A DNA stretch of 64,000 nucleotides from the NCBI RefSeq assembly GCF_025766255.1, contig NW_026516771.1, forward strand, positions 62,001 through 126,000, written 5' to 3'. Shown piece by piece: positions 1 to 12,718 of this stretch (its first letter is position 1; the number at the start of each line of letters is the position of its first letter). Under the pieces are notes generated by a model. It had not been told where the DNA came from and did not search any database. It saw nothing but the letters and a program-made list of their open reading frames with translations. The position numbers were made by a program, and so were the translations under genes. The stretch is from Zychaea mexicana (taxonomy: Eukaryota; Mucoromycota; Mucoromycetes; Mucorales; Lichtheimiaceae).

Positions 1-3000
1 AATGTCACACCATACACGTTGGTCATGACTGTCTGTTTGACCACCTTGCGACTAATCTTGCCCACAAGATGCTGTGCATATTCTTCGCCTTCGGCCGCTT
101 CCTTTTCTATCAGTTTGTTGACCATCTCAGCGACACCCGTGTACACATCAGCCGGTCGGTCACTTGGTGCCAGATTGACAGCTTGTGCACCTGCCATGTC
201 ACCTCCTAAGGCTGCATAATGCTGCAGACCGTTGCAGGTGCCATCTTGATGGATAGGGATTTGTGACATGAATTCCGTCGGTGAACCGCTACGGTGTGCT
301 GCGGCTACTTCGAAACACGCCGCTAAACATTGCCACGGTGATTCGGCTTGCAGCCACCATCGTGTGCCAGTCAATGGGTTATCAACCGAGTCGAGAATGT
401 TGGGCATATTGTCAACCGTAAACTGTTCTCTTTCAGTGAACGAGTGCCTTGATTGGAAAATCACAGTCAGTATCTCACACATAATTCCCTGGGGAGCCTA
501 CAAGAGCTGTCATACTTACTTGTCGTAACCATACAAATTGGCCAGATGGATCTTTAACCATCCCCAACCACGCTCACCCAGCGGCTTGGCTTCACCAAAC
601 ATCAAAATACCACGACACAAATCGTTACCAAGATGGTTCAAAGTTGGTGGAATAGGGTATGCACGACCACGGAAGTCCATGTTGTGAGGGAAGAACATGG
701 GCAAGTTCAAAAACTAGAGATATACCAAGAAAAAAAAACGTTTAGTTTCTCTATAATCATTCTTAATCTCCCAAGGTGTGTGGGGGATGATACTTTACCG
801 CTCGAGCCGTTTCTACTTTGTAGTTGACATCACAACGCAAACTATGCTTGTTCTTCTCCTCAGTTTGTTGCGCCTTGACCGCATTGACCCAGTTGAACTT
901 GGCCTTGGGATCCGTGTCGTAATTTTCAGGTTTGGGGGGCAGTGGCGCAAACTCTTCAATGGTAGGAGGGATGTCTGCAATGGGTTCTCCGGCGTTCCAT
1001 GATTCTAACACTACGTTAAACACGTTCTTGTTGACACGCCACTGCGTCGAGCCCAGCACATCCAAACCAGCCAAGACGGCATTCAGACGATCTTGCTCGG
1101 AAGCCTTGTGGAGATACACAAGTTGTTCGGGCGAGTCCTTGATACGCATGCAGGACGATTTGGCAGAAAGATAGCCGCCAGAGTTGTATGAGAGCCAGGG
1201 CCGAGGATGGACAATCATGGGTAAAAGACGCGGATGGAGCGTATCTCGAACAGGTTCCTTGGAAAGCAGTTTCGTCAATGGGTCAGAGAACTTGATGATG
1301 CCCACACGCTTGCCCTTGACGTATTGATAGGTGTGGAAGAATGCAGGGATTTGTTCGATACTAACAAATGACAAACACATTGAATATACACATGCATGTG
1401 GACCCTCGATATCAAAAAAAAGATATACTGCTTACATCTTTTCTCCAGTCTCTGGGTCAAAGCTAGGCACGGGAATTTTGGCAGCATCAATAAAAATACT
1501 GGCCAAAACACTTCCGACCTTGGCACGAATGGTACTGGGCCAAACGGGCGTCCATTCACCCCCTGAAAACGAGCCGGTATCGCCTTCTGACGATTCGACC
1601 AACTCACCCACCGCGTCCTGTTGCTTCATCAGATCCATATGGGCACGACGCACCGCCATGTTGAACAGCTTGCCACTGGCAAACAAGTTGTGTACCTCGT
1701 GATTCTTTGCTGCACGCTTAGCCGAAGATTTTTTAATCTGCAGCGCATTGTATTCCATTTCCACGGCCTTGCCAATATCAATGACTGCACGAGCTGTCTT
1801 CATACCATCTGCGATGCCCGACGAGTTGTGTAACCGCAACAGCTCCAACATGGTGATCATGGTGAGTGTCTCGGGTTTCAACAGCTTGAGGAACGGTCCA
1901 TAGGTCTTGCGCTCCTGGCCCCGGCCTGTGGACGCCTCTTCGCATCGTTCGATTTCTTTTACAATCAGTGGCATTGTCTTTTGGTGCCATTCCCACATGA
2001 TGTTCTTGAGCGGCGTCAGGTTCATGGCTGCTAGGGTATCGCCTCGCTCTCGACTCGATTCTTTCATGTGGATCAATCGTTGCATCGCCACGTCGTATCC
2101 TTGTTGTTCTAGTCCCAGCTGCAGTTCATAGGGATCCATCTTGGCCACCTTCTGTGGGTCCTGCAGATCTTGCAATTGTTCTCGCAAAAACGCCACGCCA
2201 ACGGCTTTAGTGGGTCGAGCTTCAGGAACATTGTCCACGATCGGTTCTGAGTCTAACGGCGTTGCTGCACTCGTTTCGGCAAGACGAACGTTTTCCATGG
2301 GAATACTGCTGCCTTCTAAAGCACCTTGTGTGGCTTCATCCAATTCTTTTAATAATTTTTGAACGTCGCCAGATTGATGACTTGATGATTCAGTAATGAT
2401 CTATACAACCAGTATTAACAAAACAACTCTCTCTGTGTAAGAGAAGATCATCCATGACTGTGTTACCTTTCGGAATAGATTCACATCGTGTTCGGTAAGA
2501 AATTCCGACTTGATGGCATCTTGCACAGTGATCGAACTTTCCTCCTGCATTTCTTGCAGTACTGCTCTGGCTCTCATGAACCCTTCGTTCCTATGGTTAC
2601 CCAAATAAACAAATAAATAACCATGGTTACTTTTTCAAAGATTAAAATTGTGAAAGAATTCTATTTTACCTTAAATAAGCCTTTGCCACAATGGCATAAG
2701 AATTGGCATCCGGCGACAAACCATAAGCCTTCATATTATCCAACCAATTCAGACACTCGTGCGCCATACCCAGCGGTGACTCTGCAAAGCCGTTCAAGAA
2801 GGTATTGTAAATGTGTAGATCGGCAAATGTCTTCATTTCGTCCGTCTTTGTTCGGTGAAGTTCTTTCATGATACGTTCAGCTCGAACCATATCGCCTGAT
2901 CGAATACAGGCATTCAAAATAGCAAACTGTTCTGCGATCGTCGACGGCATAACTCTGGCATTGTGACGAAAAGCTTGTAGTGCTGGATTCGGTAGAATGA

Positions 3001-3208
3001 CAGGCTGTAGTTGTTGTTGTTGTGACAAGACGCTACTGCCATTCTTTTCCTCTGCGATGGTGGCAGTGGCAGCACTGGCATAGTGTCGTTGTAGTGTTGT
3101 TGTTGTTAAGGAGGAGAGTCGTGGTGAACAACAAGAACTGCAATGCCGTGGCAGTAACACTTTCTGGCGAGTCGAAGCAGCCAGTTGCCTTGCAAGTGGC
3201 AACGACAT
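1..3208 (-). CDS. RPO41: Mitochondrial DNA-directed RNA polymerase (T7-like), 3' truncated by window edge
   Basis: Single-subunit, phage-type RNA polymerase that transcribes mitochondrial DNA. Exons on the minus strand: 3208-2670, 2590-2467, 2400-1436, 1360-799, 713-520, 447-1; all junctions keep phase, giving about 943 residues in the window. The start ATG (3208) opens a basic, Ser/Arg-rich mitochondrial presequence ([16 protein letters not shown]). Residues about 120-220 look like pentatricopeptide repeats ([27 protein letters not shown]), as known in this family. The polymerase core is recognisable by [20 protein letters not shown] (from about residue 739) and [14 protein letters not shown], whose Asp at about 863 corresponds to the first catalytic Asp. 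The second catalytic Asp (the HDSFG region) lies beyond position 1. The gene is divergent from the TFIIIC subunit gene at 3829. Confidence 0.95.
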
Positions 3209-3828
3209 TTTTGTGTGTTTGATTGTGTGTGTGTGGTATGAAATGGAAAAAAAAAAAGTAAATAAAAAGTTTTCAGACCGCAGGAATCCTGGTAAACCTT
3301 TTTTTTTTCTGTGTGTGTCTTTTTTTTTTTTTTTGCAAGGCACCCCACCTCTTTTTTTTTTTCTTGATAAAATGTGACGGCTACTCTGCTTTGTGTGGAT
3401 GAGTGTCAAACCCAACCCGGCACCGAGTTCTACCGTATCCAATGATTTGGCAAGCGGAGTAGGCTTATGAGCTGAAGCCCAAGATTCTACAGACGTTTCG
3501 ATTTAGTTACCATTGGGGGGTGGGGGGCTTTCTGGATGGCTTGTTGGTCTACAGGCAGGGTTAGGGCGAACCTGTGTATATATCCATTGGGGATTTCATT
3601 TTGCAAAGTGTATCCCCCCTTCCCACTCCATATCAATGTCCCCAAAAGACCTCCTGTACCTATATCTCTGTTGTCCTACGGGACTTGTGTGTAAAAACCA
3701 AAGGTGCCACTGACAACAAATTGGCGGAATTGTAAACTCTCGCGTAGGAAAAAAAAAAAAAGAGAAACGCGCTTGGCGTGCTAACTCTCTCTCTTTCTTT
3801 CTTATATACACGACTTTTATACATTCTT
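3209..3828. other. Divergent intergenic region between RPO41 and the TFIIIC subunit gene
   Basis: About 620 bp shared by two divergent starts. It holds long T/A homopolymer runs (3300-3365 and 3749-3762) and a short pyrimidine tract just before the ATG at 3829, both typical of the promoters and leaders in this window. No gene is visible. Confidence 0.6.
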
Positions 3829-4859
3829 ATGCCAATAGCAAAACGAGAAACTGAACCACTGTTACCCAATGCTGCCGATATTGATGTGATCGGTCCTTTT
3901 GCAGAAAAACTGTTCGACCTCGATCACATTTATAATCGCAATGAATACCCAACAGTGCATGCACGTGCAGACGAATGGTTAACCGTTAATGAAAGGTACC
4001 AGCTTCTTTTTGCAAACACTTTACTTGAACAACCTCTTGGAAAAAACAAATTTTAAATTGTCTATTTATTCTCCCCAGTGAAGCAACACCGTACCTTCCA
4101 GATCCCAATACACGAAAAGTCACCATTGGCATAAAGGAACTAGAAACAGTTGATTTACCTGTTGGAGCAGTACTCAACCTCAGTAAGCAAAAACAAAAAA
4201 GGCACAGAAGAATGAAAGATACAGAGTACTGATATTTATTGGAAAATTGATAGATAACCATATTTCAACCAAGTACGCCTTTATTCTCAACCTCGGCTTT
4301 TCCGTGTTTGCACTAGAATTCGCGCCAAAACGACCCGAGATCGATAGCGCACGTCATACACAATACCTCGCCATCGCCGGCTTTCGTGGGGCTGAAAACG
4401 AACATCATTACTATACTGATTCTTACACACATGGAGAATATAAGAATTCCATCATGCTCTGGCGTTGCGAACTTGTGAATACGGAACAGGCACAGCAACA
4501 ACAACAACAACAACAACCCGTGTTGGATTTGTGTCTGCTTCATGATTTTGGACCTATCAAGGAAATCAAATGGTGTCCTTATGGTGCCTATGAAGAGGTA
4601 AGCTAGACACACATCTGACAAACTTGTCTGGAATAACACCCCCCCCAGTATGAATGGCCAAAAAAAGAAAAAAAAAAGAGTTGAGGGAATTGAACTTTAA
4701 TATTTTTTATTTAGGCAGCAGAAGAAGGTTGGCCAAAACTTGGAATTTTGGCTGTTGCATCTAGCGACAATAAGGTGCATGTTCTTGTGGTGCCTCACCC
4801 ACACGCGGTTCGGGAATCCATCCATGAAACGGACGCATCGAAACCTGTATTCAGTAAGT

Positions 4860-4895
<36 letters not shown>

Positions 4896-6205
4896 TGGGG
4901 TGATTGGTGGAAAAATGCTTAACGAACCTTTTCTCGGGTGTTAGTGCGGATAACAAAGTCCAGAGTAGTGTTCCAACTGGATAACATGATACCAATGACA
5001 GTGGCATGGGGTGGAACGAACCAATTGTCGATCGGATATACGAATGGTAAGAAGGGAAAACTCTACTGTGTTGGGAAATAAAACAACTAATCATGACTAT
5101 CATTACTGCTATAGGTCAACTGGCTCATTGGGATATCAGGAAAGCCTTGACCACGGAAATGGAAGAGAAGGATGCGATCAATGAAAAATACCTGATAAAC
5201 ATTGCCTATGCACACGATTCGTGCATTCGATCAATAGCATGGCACGGGTTGGTCGATCCAGTGAATTTTGCCACAGGTGCCAATGATGGTCTTGTCCAAA
5301 TCTTTGACTATCGCGATCCATATCTTCCAATGCATTTTTTCCGAAATCGAAGTAAGTTACTCTCTTTTTTATTTTCCAAAAAGAATAAAGGGGATCTGGA
5401 TGTTTTGACTAAAAAATGTATCTTTTTCTTTCTTTCTGGAAAAAGTGATACCCTACAGTCTCTCATGGCCAGGTTTCTCATCGAGACTCAATGCTATGGA
5501 CGGCGATAACTTTTTACGAAGCGCAGTTACGGACGAAAGCACCAGAAACGATCTGACAGTGCGTGGAAACAAGACGGCGATGAATATAGCACCCACACAA
5601 GCCCTTGCAGCGAGTGAGCTCCACCCCTTTGTGGTTATTGGCAATACAAACGGATGGTGTAAATCTGTAAATAGTCATTTGATTCGAAAAAGGAAAGAGG
5701 TAAAACAACAAGTCGTCGTCACTTTATAAGCAAGTAGATACGCTCTTAGTTGAACTAAAACGAGTGGTTGGTTGGTTGGGTTAGATGAAAATTCAAATGG
5801 TGCCATACAAGCTGAACTATGATGGGACGACAAAGACATTCCGATACATTGATGGAATACAGCCCATGGTGAGTACCTTTTTTCCGAGCTGTTTGTATAT
5901 CTGTTGTTGCTGATCAATTATCTATGTATCTTGATTAGTCCTTGGATGAAAGCAAGAAAGAAAGTCAAGGTCTTGTTTACGTGGAAAATATTGCATCATT
6001 GCGAAAGGTAGAATGGCTATTCTCCCCATCACCACCCCGCCTACCGTTCCCTGGTCCCTAAAAGTAAGATGCTAAAAACAACCATTATTGACAAATCTAG
6101 AGCGCATGGTGTCCAAATCGCACATCGTGCGGCTGGGCGGCATCGGTAGGTGCAGCAGGACTGTGTCGGATAGAGTTTCTGGGCCAAGGTGCCAACTGGA
6201 CGTAA
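3829..6205 (+). CDS. TFIIIC WD40 subunit, GTF3C2/Sfc6-like
   Basis: Predicted subunit of RNA polymerase III factor TFIIIC, which binds B-box promoters of tRNA genes. Ten exons: 3829-3995, 4079-4182, 4254-4597, 4715-4853, 4945-5046, 5115-5351, 5446-5666, 5785-5868, 5939-6007, 6101-6205; all phases agree and encode 523 residues. WD-repeat-like blocks include IKEIKWCPYGAYEE, GILAVASSDNKVHVLVVPHP, TVAWGGTNQLSIGYTNG and SIAWHGLVDPVNFATGANDG, ending with SAWCPNRTSCGWAASVGAAG. The order CPYGA, then LAVASSDNKV..PHP, then AWG, is characteristic of the GTF3C2 family rather than of generic WD40 proteins. A short poly-Q run (codons at 4490-4515) sits in a loop. Several introns are only 70-120 bp; the one after 4853 carries an (AG)n run. 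The family call is from recognition, not a search. Confidence 0.88.
4862..4892 (+). repeat. (AG)n microsatellite in an intron
   Basis: About 15 AG units inside the intron that starts at 4854 of the TFIIIC subunit gene. Confidence 0.9.
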
Positions 6206-6670
6206 AAAGAAAAACAGTAGAGTCAGGAAGGGGGAAATTGGACATTTGTACATACATATTATATGTCTATGGACGGCATGTCCATCCTTGTGGACATGTC
6301 CAAGAGCAGACATCTTTTCCTTTTCTTCAAAGCACCCTCTTTTTGTTCCTCTAGAAGTAATCTTATTGGACGTTACAGTTATCCAGCCATGCTACCAATA
6401 ACACTTTGTCTTTCTTTGGGGTTGGATGAACAATCAAACCTTTGTACATTATTAAAAAGATCCAAACCTAACCAACACTTTTAAGTTTTAAAAAAATTCA
6501 TGCAGCCCGCCTTCATGCATCAGCTCCGCCAATTTAAATTCTCAAACCATGAAACAAAACTGTGTTTGAGGAGGATATAATAAAAAGAGCCTAGCAAAAA
6601 AAAAAGGATTTGCTCTGAAATTACACATTACACACACACACACACACAAAAGTTGTTTAGTGATATTACT
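6206..6670. other. Intergenic, 3' region of TFIIIC gene and promoter of the next gene
   Basis: No convincing gene. Short open frames at 6188-6480 are chance readings of AT-rich sequence. A CA dinucleotide run (6630-6648) directly precedes the next start codon. Confidence 0.6.
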
Positions 6671-7219
6671 ATGCAATTCTTTTCACCAGCATTAGAGGAT
6701 CTTGACGAACAAAGACATGTGGAAATGTCTAGTGCAGCAAGAGACCAGAACAAAAATCGATCCGGAGAAAAATACAAATTGCAAAAGAATGATACAATGA
6801 ACTATTCTATTGAAGGCGACAGCAGCAGTAACGGTCGACAGGTAGAAGGCAACTTGTTTAAACTTTTGCAGCGCTAATAATGAGCCCTCTATAACAACTG
6901 AACCATTGTATTGAATTAGTATGACGTTTTTTCATCTGTTGTGCGAGGACAAAAAGGCGGCTCCTATGATTCCTCACAAGACCAGAAACAGGAGGGTGGT
7001 GGTGATAAGAACCAGCAACAGCAACAACGACGCACTATTCCAAGTAGCAATATTGGTGGAATAAATCATGGTGGTGCTACTGCTGGTAACCGTAGCAAGG
7101 CTATTTCATCCGTCGGTGACGGTAATGTCAACGACAACGACCAGCAAAGCAGTACTGAGTATCAAGAGGATTCGTTAAACGACGTACTTTTCGATATTGC
7201 CGATGACTTTCTTTCGTAG
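6671..7219 (+). CDS. Small uncharacterised low-complexity protein
   Basis: Not recognised. Two exons (6671-6841 and 6920-7219) joined by a 78-bp GTAGAA..TTAG intron keep frame exactly and give 156 residues. The N-terminal part (MQFFSPALEDLDEQRHVEMS) is acidic. The middle is rich in Gly, Gln, Asn and Ser with a short poly-Q run. The C-terminus is acidic and hydrophobic (DSLNDVLFDIADDFLS) and could form a short amphipathic helix. There is no signal peptide or membrane segment. The composition suits a disordered nuclear or regulatory protein, but this is a guess. The splice junction joins two open frames into one, which favours a real gene; it could still be a short gene-like chance pair. Confidence 0.55.
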
Positions 7220-9543
7220 AGTCATTTCAACCCGTACTATGCTGTAAATAGTAGTAGTAGTTGGACATACAATTTGTTTGGTTCGTTTCCCAAAAGGCGG
7301 ACGAGAGTGTATTTTTTTTTCTCTGTCATTGTATTATATATTCCCCCCCCCCACCTTGTTAAACATGTACCACTTTGGGCACCAAACCACTTGCACTTTC
7401 AGACGACGTGCCCACCTCTGGCTAGCAGAGGACGTCACAAAGTGAAAGCGATTGTTTCCGCACCATGACGATGCAAGAATCACAGCTGGTCAGGCGAAAA
7501 CCAACAATAGTACTTTTCGGATGGAATTTTGCCTCTTTTAACTGATACATACAATGGTGTAGTTCGATCATTCAGCATAAAAGAAAAGGTAGGACACATA
7601 TGCATGAGAGTGAGGGCGGCCCAACCCACTCAAACTCGGGATATGACTTTGGGGCCCTGAAATATATTATAAGCCCAAGAATGTAGAGTTAACAAAGGTG
7701 CCCATCAATGGGTAACAACAGCCCCCGGGTTTCGAGGGGTGGTGGGGCATATGCGATGGTGAGAGGGAGGGGGGGACGCAACTCTGTGCGCGGCACAGCC
7801 GACCAACAACAAATTCCGGGGAGAAGGGCGTAAAAGGGGATTGACACGAAACGATGGATAGGAACGTTACTCTTTTAGAGCATACCCATGCATGGATTGA
7901 AGCTTTTTAAATATATGCGACACAAGTCATAGGTAAAATGACTGATGGAAGGGGGAGGGTAATAAACAAGACACTTTAATTACTTTTGTATGAAAGAGGA
8001 GTATATATAGGAAAGGAAGGAAGAGAGACAGAAAGAGAAAGAGACCACTCCTTGTATTTTACACGCTGTTGTCCATCTAATATATCCAAGAACGCACAGC
8101 ACACCTGCCATCATCGCGTCATATAGAGCTTATAGAATGTGCCATTGCAGATATTCTGCTTGGTTCTATTTATCTACTATGAGTCTGCTTTGCCTGATAT
8201 GTTAATCCCTCGAGCCTCATGCTGGCACTGTCATTTGGCAAGATAGTCGCTTATATGTTGTTTGTTTTAATGGGTAAATTACACACAGACGATATAGATG
8301 ATTACGTTTTCTCCAATGTAACGATCCTATCTTCATGCAGTCAATAACATGTATAGTCATACCTTTTTTTTTTCACTAATGTACATACGCCCTACGTTTT
8401 GCATTACAACAGCATCCAGCAATCAACATTAAGAAGGAAAGGTCCCTTTATGAACAACGCACTGTTTAAACTATTAGTACCTATTCTGACGATAGAAAGG
8501 GGAGGGGGACGGGGGAGCAGGAGCAACGCATTGGACAAGCAAGGCAACCTGACTGATATTTTTACATAATATACCCCCCTAAGAGTTCTTTTGGCACTAG
8601 AATCGCATGGAAAAAAAGGGTAAAAGTTTCTTTTCCTTGGAAGATGCAAACGTCTTCTTTCATCAATGTGTGTGTGTGTGTGTGTGTGCGCTGTATAGAA
8701 TAGACTTTGGGGCCGAGCGTAGAGCAAAAGAAAAATAAAGCGCGGTAATGAATGAAACATTGGGGTGCCACCCACCCATCTTAGGAGAAAGAGAGAGAGA
8801 GAGCTCTTTGTAACTCTTTGAATATAGCAAAAAATGCGCGGGCGAATGCCCATTGGGGCCGCTCCAATGCTCTCTCTCTCTCTCTTTGATTCCCGCAAGG
8901 ACCTTTCTTTTTCTTGGCTTTTGCTATGACAACCCCCAAATCAGAATTGAAACATCGTGTGTTGTTGTGTCCGTTAGTAAAGTGCACATAGACCAAGAGC
9001 ACAAGATGATAGAACTAGAGTGCAGTGGACAGTGGAACCCCACCAGCCATGTGACGTCTCTCTCTCTCTCTCTCTCTTTAATGTCCCCACATCCATCCCA
9101 AACTCAAAACCATGTTTGTTATATCATCGATTATACACGATATCGTCATCTTACACACGTCATGGAGAAAAAATGCCCTTGGGGTGGAGGAGTGGTTAGG
9201 TTCTGCGTAAAGGCTAAAAAGTTCAAGGACCCCCAATCGGGCGCAAAAACAGATACTCTTTGGGTCTCTTTCATTAAGCTAAACATTATACACTATAACA
9301 CACACACGAAAAACTGGGCGGACGAACATCTGCACCACATATACGACACGAATGACACTTATTTCTTCTCTTCTTACACAATACCGTTGACTTGATTTCC
9401 TGAAAGACAAAGGACGATTGCGCTACTGGATCATCTCTCTTTTAAATATTTCTTCACGCGCCGTGCCCTATCACAACATAGCAGACAACGCACGGCAACC
9501 ACCACACGTACTATATTTTTTATTTCAACGTCCTCTCTTCTCC

Positions 9544-9586
<43 letters not shown>

Positions 9587-9757
9587 ACTACCTCTCTTTC
9601 TTTTCTTCTTTCTCACACACACACTCTCTCTCAACTCTTTCTCTTCTTAATCCCAAACGCCTTTTCGTTTCTTTTTCAAACAGAAAAGAAGCCTTCGCGC
9701 GCGCACAACCAACCAACAACCCACACTTAGATAAAAAATTAAATAGATACCTTAACA
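7220..9757. other. Long intergenic region with microsatellites
   Basis: About 2.5 kb without a convincing gene. It contains G-rich stretches (7725-7830), a TATA-like box (GTATATATAGG, about 8000-8011) with purine-rich sequence after it, a (TG)n run (8667-8689), and several (CT)n/(GA)n runs (8791-8805, 8873-8887, 9057-9077). The open frame at 8853-9395 is low-complexity and has no protein-like composition. The 3' end is the pyrimidine-rich leader of the kinase gene that follows. Confidence 0.6.
9541..9583 (+). repeat. (CT)n tract in the leader of the LAMMER kinase gene
   Basis: Almost pure CT dinucleotide run about 175 bp upstream of the ATG at 9758, followed by more pyrimidine-rich sequence. 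Comparable CT runs precede other genes here (for example 44999-45027 before the zinc-finger gene), so it looks like a leader or core-promoter feature. Confidence 0.8.
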
Positions 9758-10405
9758 ATGACCAGTGTCGTATCGGCCAAACGCAACAATCGTGGATCAA
9801 ACTGGGAAGCCGAGTTTTACAAGAATGGGTATCCAAAGGAAATCATTGTCATTGAGGACACTCCTCCACCGGATCAGACAAGTTCAACACCAACTACTAC
9901 TAGTACTAGTACTACTACGCATTCAGTCAACAAGTACACTGTCGTTCCAGCCCCTCCTGCTCCCTCACTGCCCATCAGTCCTACAAACAGCAACAACGGA
10001 ACCAACAATAACACCACCACGAGTCGTTCTTCAAAACGAAACCGTAATGAAGCAACAACAGTGCAAGACTCGTTTACAAAGCGACGGAGGAAACAAGCAC
10101 AGCCACTGAACGCCCTGAACCCTGGTGAGTAAGATAGATACAGTCATTCTTCTATTATATCATTTGATTCGATTGCATCTAGTGTGTGTGCGAGGGTCCT
10201 TGTCTCCTCCATTCTCCCAACACTCCCCCCCCCACCCCATACCCAACACCCACTAACACACTTTCTCCCTTTTACCAACCAACCATGATTCAACTATTAC
10301 TACTGCTACATACACGCATATACAAGAAAAGCTCATCCTGTCTTTTTACTACTAATAGCTCAACAATCACATTATTATGCACAAGCTCCTCTCGCAGCTG
10401 TGGCG

Positions 10406-10438
<33 letters not shown>

Positions 10439-12242
10439 GCACAAGCGCCACCTACTTCAACGCAGTGGGAGGTTAGTTGTTTGTTTGTTTTTTTGAGAAT
10501 TGTCAAGAGCAAAAAGATAAAGAGGCAAATGGAAATGAATGGTTATTGACATTTTTGGGAATGATGTGTGGGCATATCTATATACAAAACAGCGGCAAAC
10601 ACAACAACAACGACGGACGGCACCACTGGCTGATACGGACGGGCATTTTATCGTTCGACCTGGTGAATTCTTGACGGATAGATGTAAGCATAAAAAATGA
10701 GAGAGAGAGAGAGAGAGAGCAAGAGACTTACCAAGTCATCCATTAGATCAAATGCAGGAAACCCTGGGACAAGGAACATATGGCAAGGTAGTGAAATGTT
10801 ACGACCATGTGCGGCGGACGTTCTGCGCTATCAAGATCATCCGCGCCATCCCAAAGTACCGAGAAGCCAGCCAGACCGAGATCCGGGTTCTCAATACGTT
10901 GAAAGAACATGATCAGCTCAATTTTAAGTAAGGGCCTTTTTTCTTTCAATTGCCAAGCCCAAATACAAAACAAAAAAAAAATAGGCTTTGTGTGAGACTT
11001 ATATCTTTTTTAGTCAATGCATCCACTTGACAGAGTGGTTTGAACACTTTAACCATGTCTGCATGGTGTTTGAACTCCTTGACCAGTCTGTGTTTGACTT
11101 TCTCAAGGCCAATCATTACGAGCCGTTTCCAATCAACCAGATCCAATCTTTTGCTAAACAGCTCCTGACGAGCGTAGCTTGTAAGTAGTAGTAGTAGTAG
11201 TAGTAGTACTTGGAAACTCTGAACTACGCAAAGTAACATTACTCATCATCTTCGTTTCCTCTCAACTGTTATTATATTAGTTGTGCATGACCTTAAAATG
11301 ATACACACCGATCTGAAGCCCGAGAATATATTATTGAAGCATCACGAGTATAGCGACCTACCCAATGCGCGCACAAAGGTAAAGTTGCTGCTACAGCAAG
11401 AAGAGGGGGGGGAGGGATGGTCTGACATTTTTTTTCTTTTACCCACTCACACCCCATTTTCTCTTTTACACTTTAAAATATAGCGTGGCACCTTCCGGGT
11501 ATTACACAGTACCGAAATTATTCTGATTGACTTTGGATCTGCCACATTTGAAGATGACTATCATTCATCGGTTGTATCCACACGACATTACCGCGCACCA
11601 GAAATCATACTAGGTAAAAGAACGCAAGCCCCATCTATATATCTATACAATAGACCATGAAAGCGAACCAACCCCCTTCAATGTGTTTTATGGCAGGTCT
11701 TGGCTGGTCCTATCCTTGTGATATCTGGTCCATTGGTTGCATTCTCGTCGAATTCTTTACCGGCGAAGCGCTTTTCCAGACCCACGACAATTTGGAGCAT
11801 CTTGCCATGATGGAGACGGTCTTGGGAAAACTGCCTGTTCGACTCGCACATTCTGCAAGGTAAAAAAGAAATGAGTTGTGGATATACATATATATATAGA
11901 ACATTCAAACAATAACCTCCTCCTCCTCCTCCCCGCCTTGTACATGTCCATCTTAGTCGCGACGCATCCAAGTATTTCAAAAACGGCCGGTTATGCTATC
12001 CTGCCCCTGATACCATTGCACAGAACCAAAAGTACGTGAAAAGCTTAAAATCGCTCAAGAATACCATTCAGCCACGCAATCGGACCAATGGCGCCTTCTT
12101 GGACTTGTTACAACGGATGCTCACCTATGATCCTGCCAAACGAATCACTGCCCGCGATGCCCTACGCCATCGATTTTTTAATATCGAGTTTGACAAGTAC
12201 GGGCAAGAAGTCAGCAACAACAGTAACGACGGGTACAATTAA
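9758..12242 (+). CDS. LAMMER/CLK-family dual-specificity protein kinase
   Basis: Predicted nuclear kinase of the CLK/Kns1/Lkh1 family, which phosphorylates SR-type splicing factors and other Ser/Arg-rich targets. Nine exons: 9758-10124, 10359-10471, 10593-10683, 10747-10927, 11014-11180, 11281-11378, 11484-11613, 11697-11859, 11957-12242; 531 residues. The N-terminal third is disordered, with Thr, Asn and Ala runs and a basic cluster (KRRRKQ). The kinase domain (about 192-522) shows [18 protein letters not shown], the family-typical [20 protein letters not shown] and [13 protein letters not shown]. The motif naming the family reads [11 protein letters not shown], with Thr where the eponymous motif has Arg. 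The start is the first ATG after a pyrimidine-rich leader. It converges with COX19. Confidence 0.95.
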
Positions 12243-12595
12243 GCATCACACACACACACACACACCAATACTGTTCTCATCCTGCAGCGCCATTCTATAC
12301 ATAATAATACATCACATACTCACACACACACACACATATACAATTTACACTTATATTCCCCCCTACCTACCTGCCTACCTATCTCCTCCTCCCCTTGCTT
12401 TGTGTCTTTTGTTCCTTCTTTACCCGCCCCCCTTTCCTCCCCTTTGTCTCCGTCACTTGCGCGTATTTTTTGTCCCTGCTCCATTGTTATTCTACTTTCT
12501 CTCATCCATCATTATACTATATACATATTTACATCCATCCACCTACAAAAGATAAAAATATATATACAACGAACGAACGAACGACAACAACAACA

Positions 12596-12636
<41 letters not shown>

Positions 12637-12718
12637 GCCCACATATACATTTTTGTTAGTAATGACATTCTAGAAAGAAAGAAAACAGTAAATACACACA
12701 TTTTTTTGATTTTCATCA
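12243..12718. other. Convergent intergenic region with a CTA repeat
   Basis: 3' regions of the LAMMER kinase and COX19 genes. It contains CA runs (12247-12266, 12318-12336), a C-rich stretch (12358-12450) and a (CTA)n microsatellite at 12595-12630. No gene is visible. Confidence 0.7.
12595..12630 (+). repeat. (CTA)12 microsatellite
   Basis: Perfect trinucleotide run between two convergent genes. Confidence 0.9.

Noticed and set aside
9418..9855. 145-codon frame upstream of and overlapping the LAMMER kinase start
   Set aside because: Composed mostly of Ser/Leu from the (CT)n leader; a shadow of low-complexity sequence.
12088..12555. 155-codon frame over the end of the LAMMER kinase gene
   Set aside because: Overlaps the kinase exon in another frame, then reads through CA and C-rich 3' sequence; no protein character.
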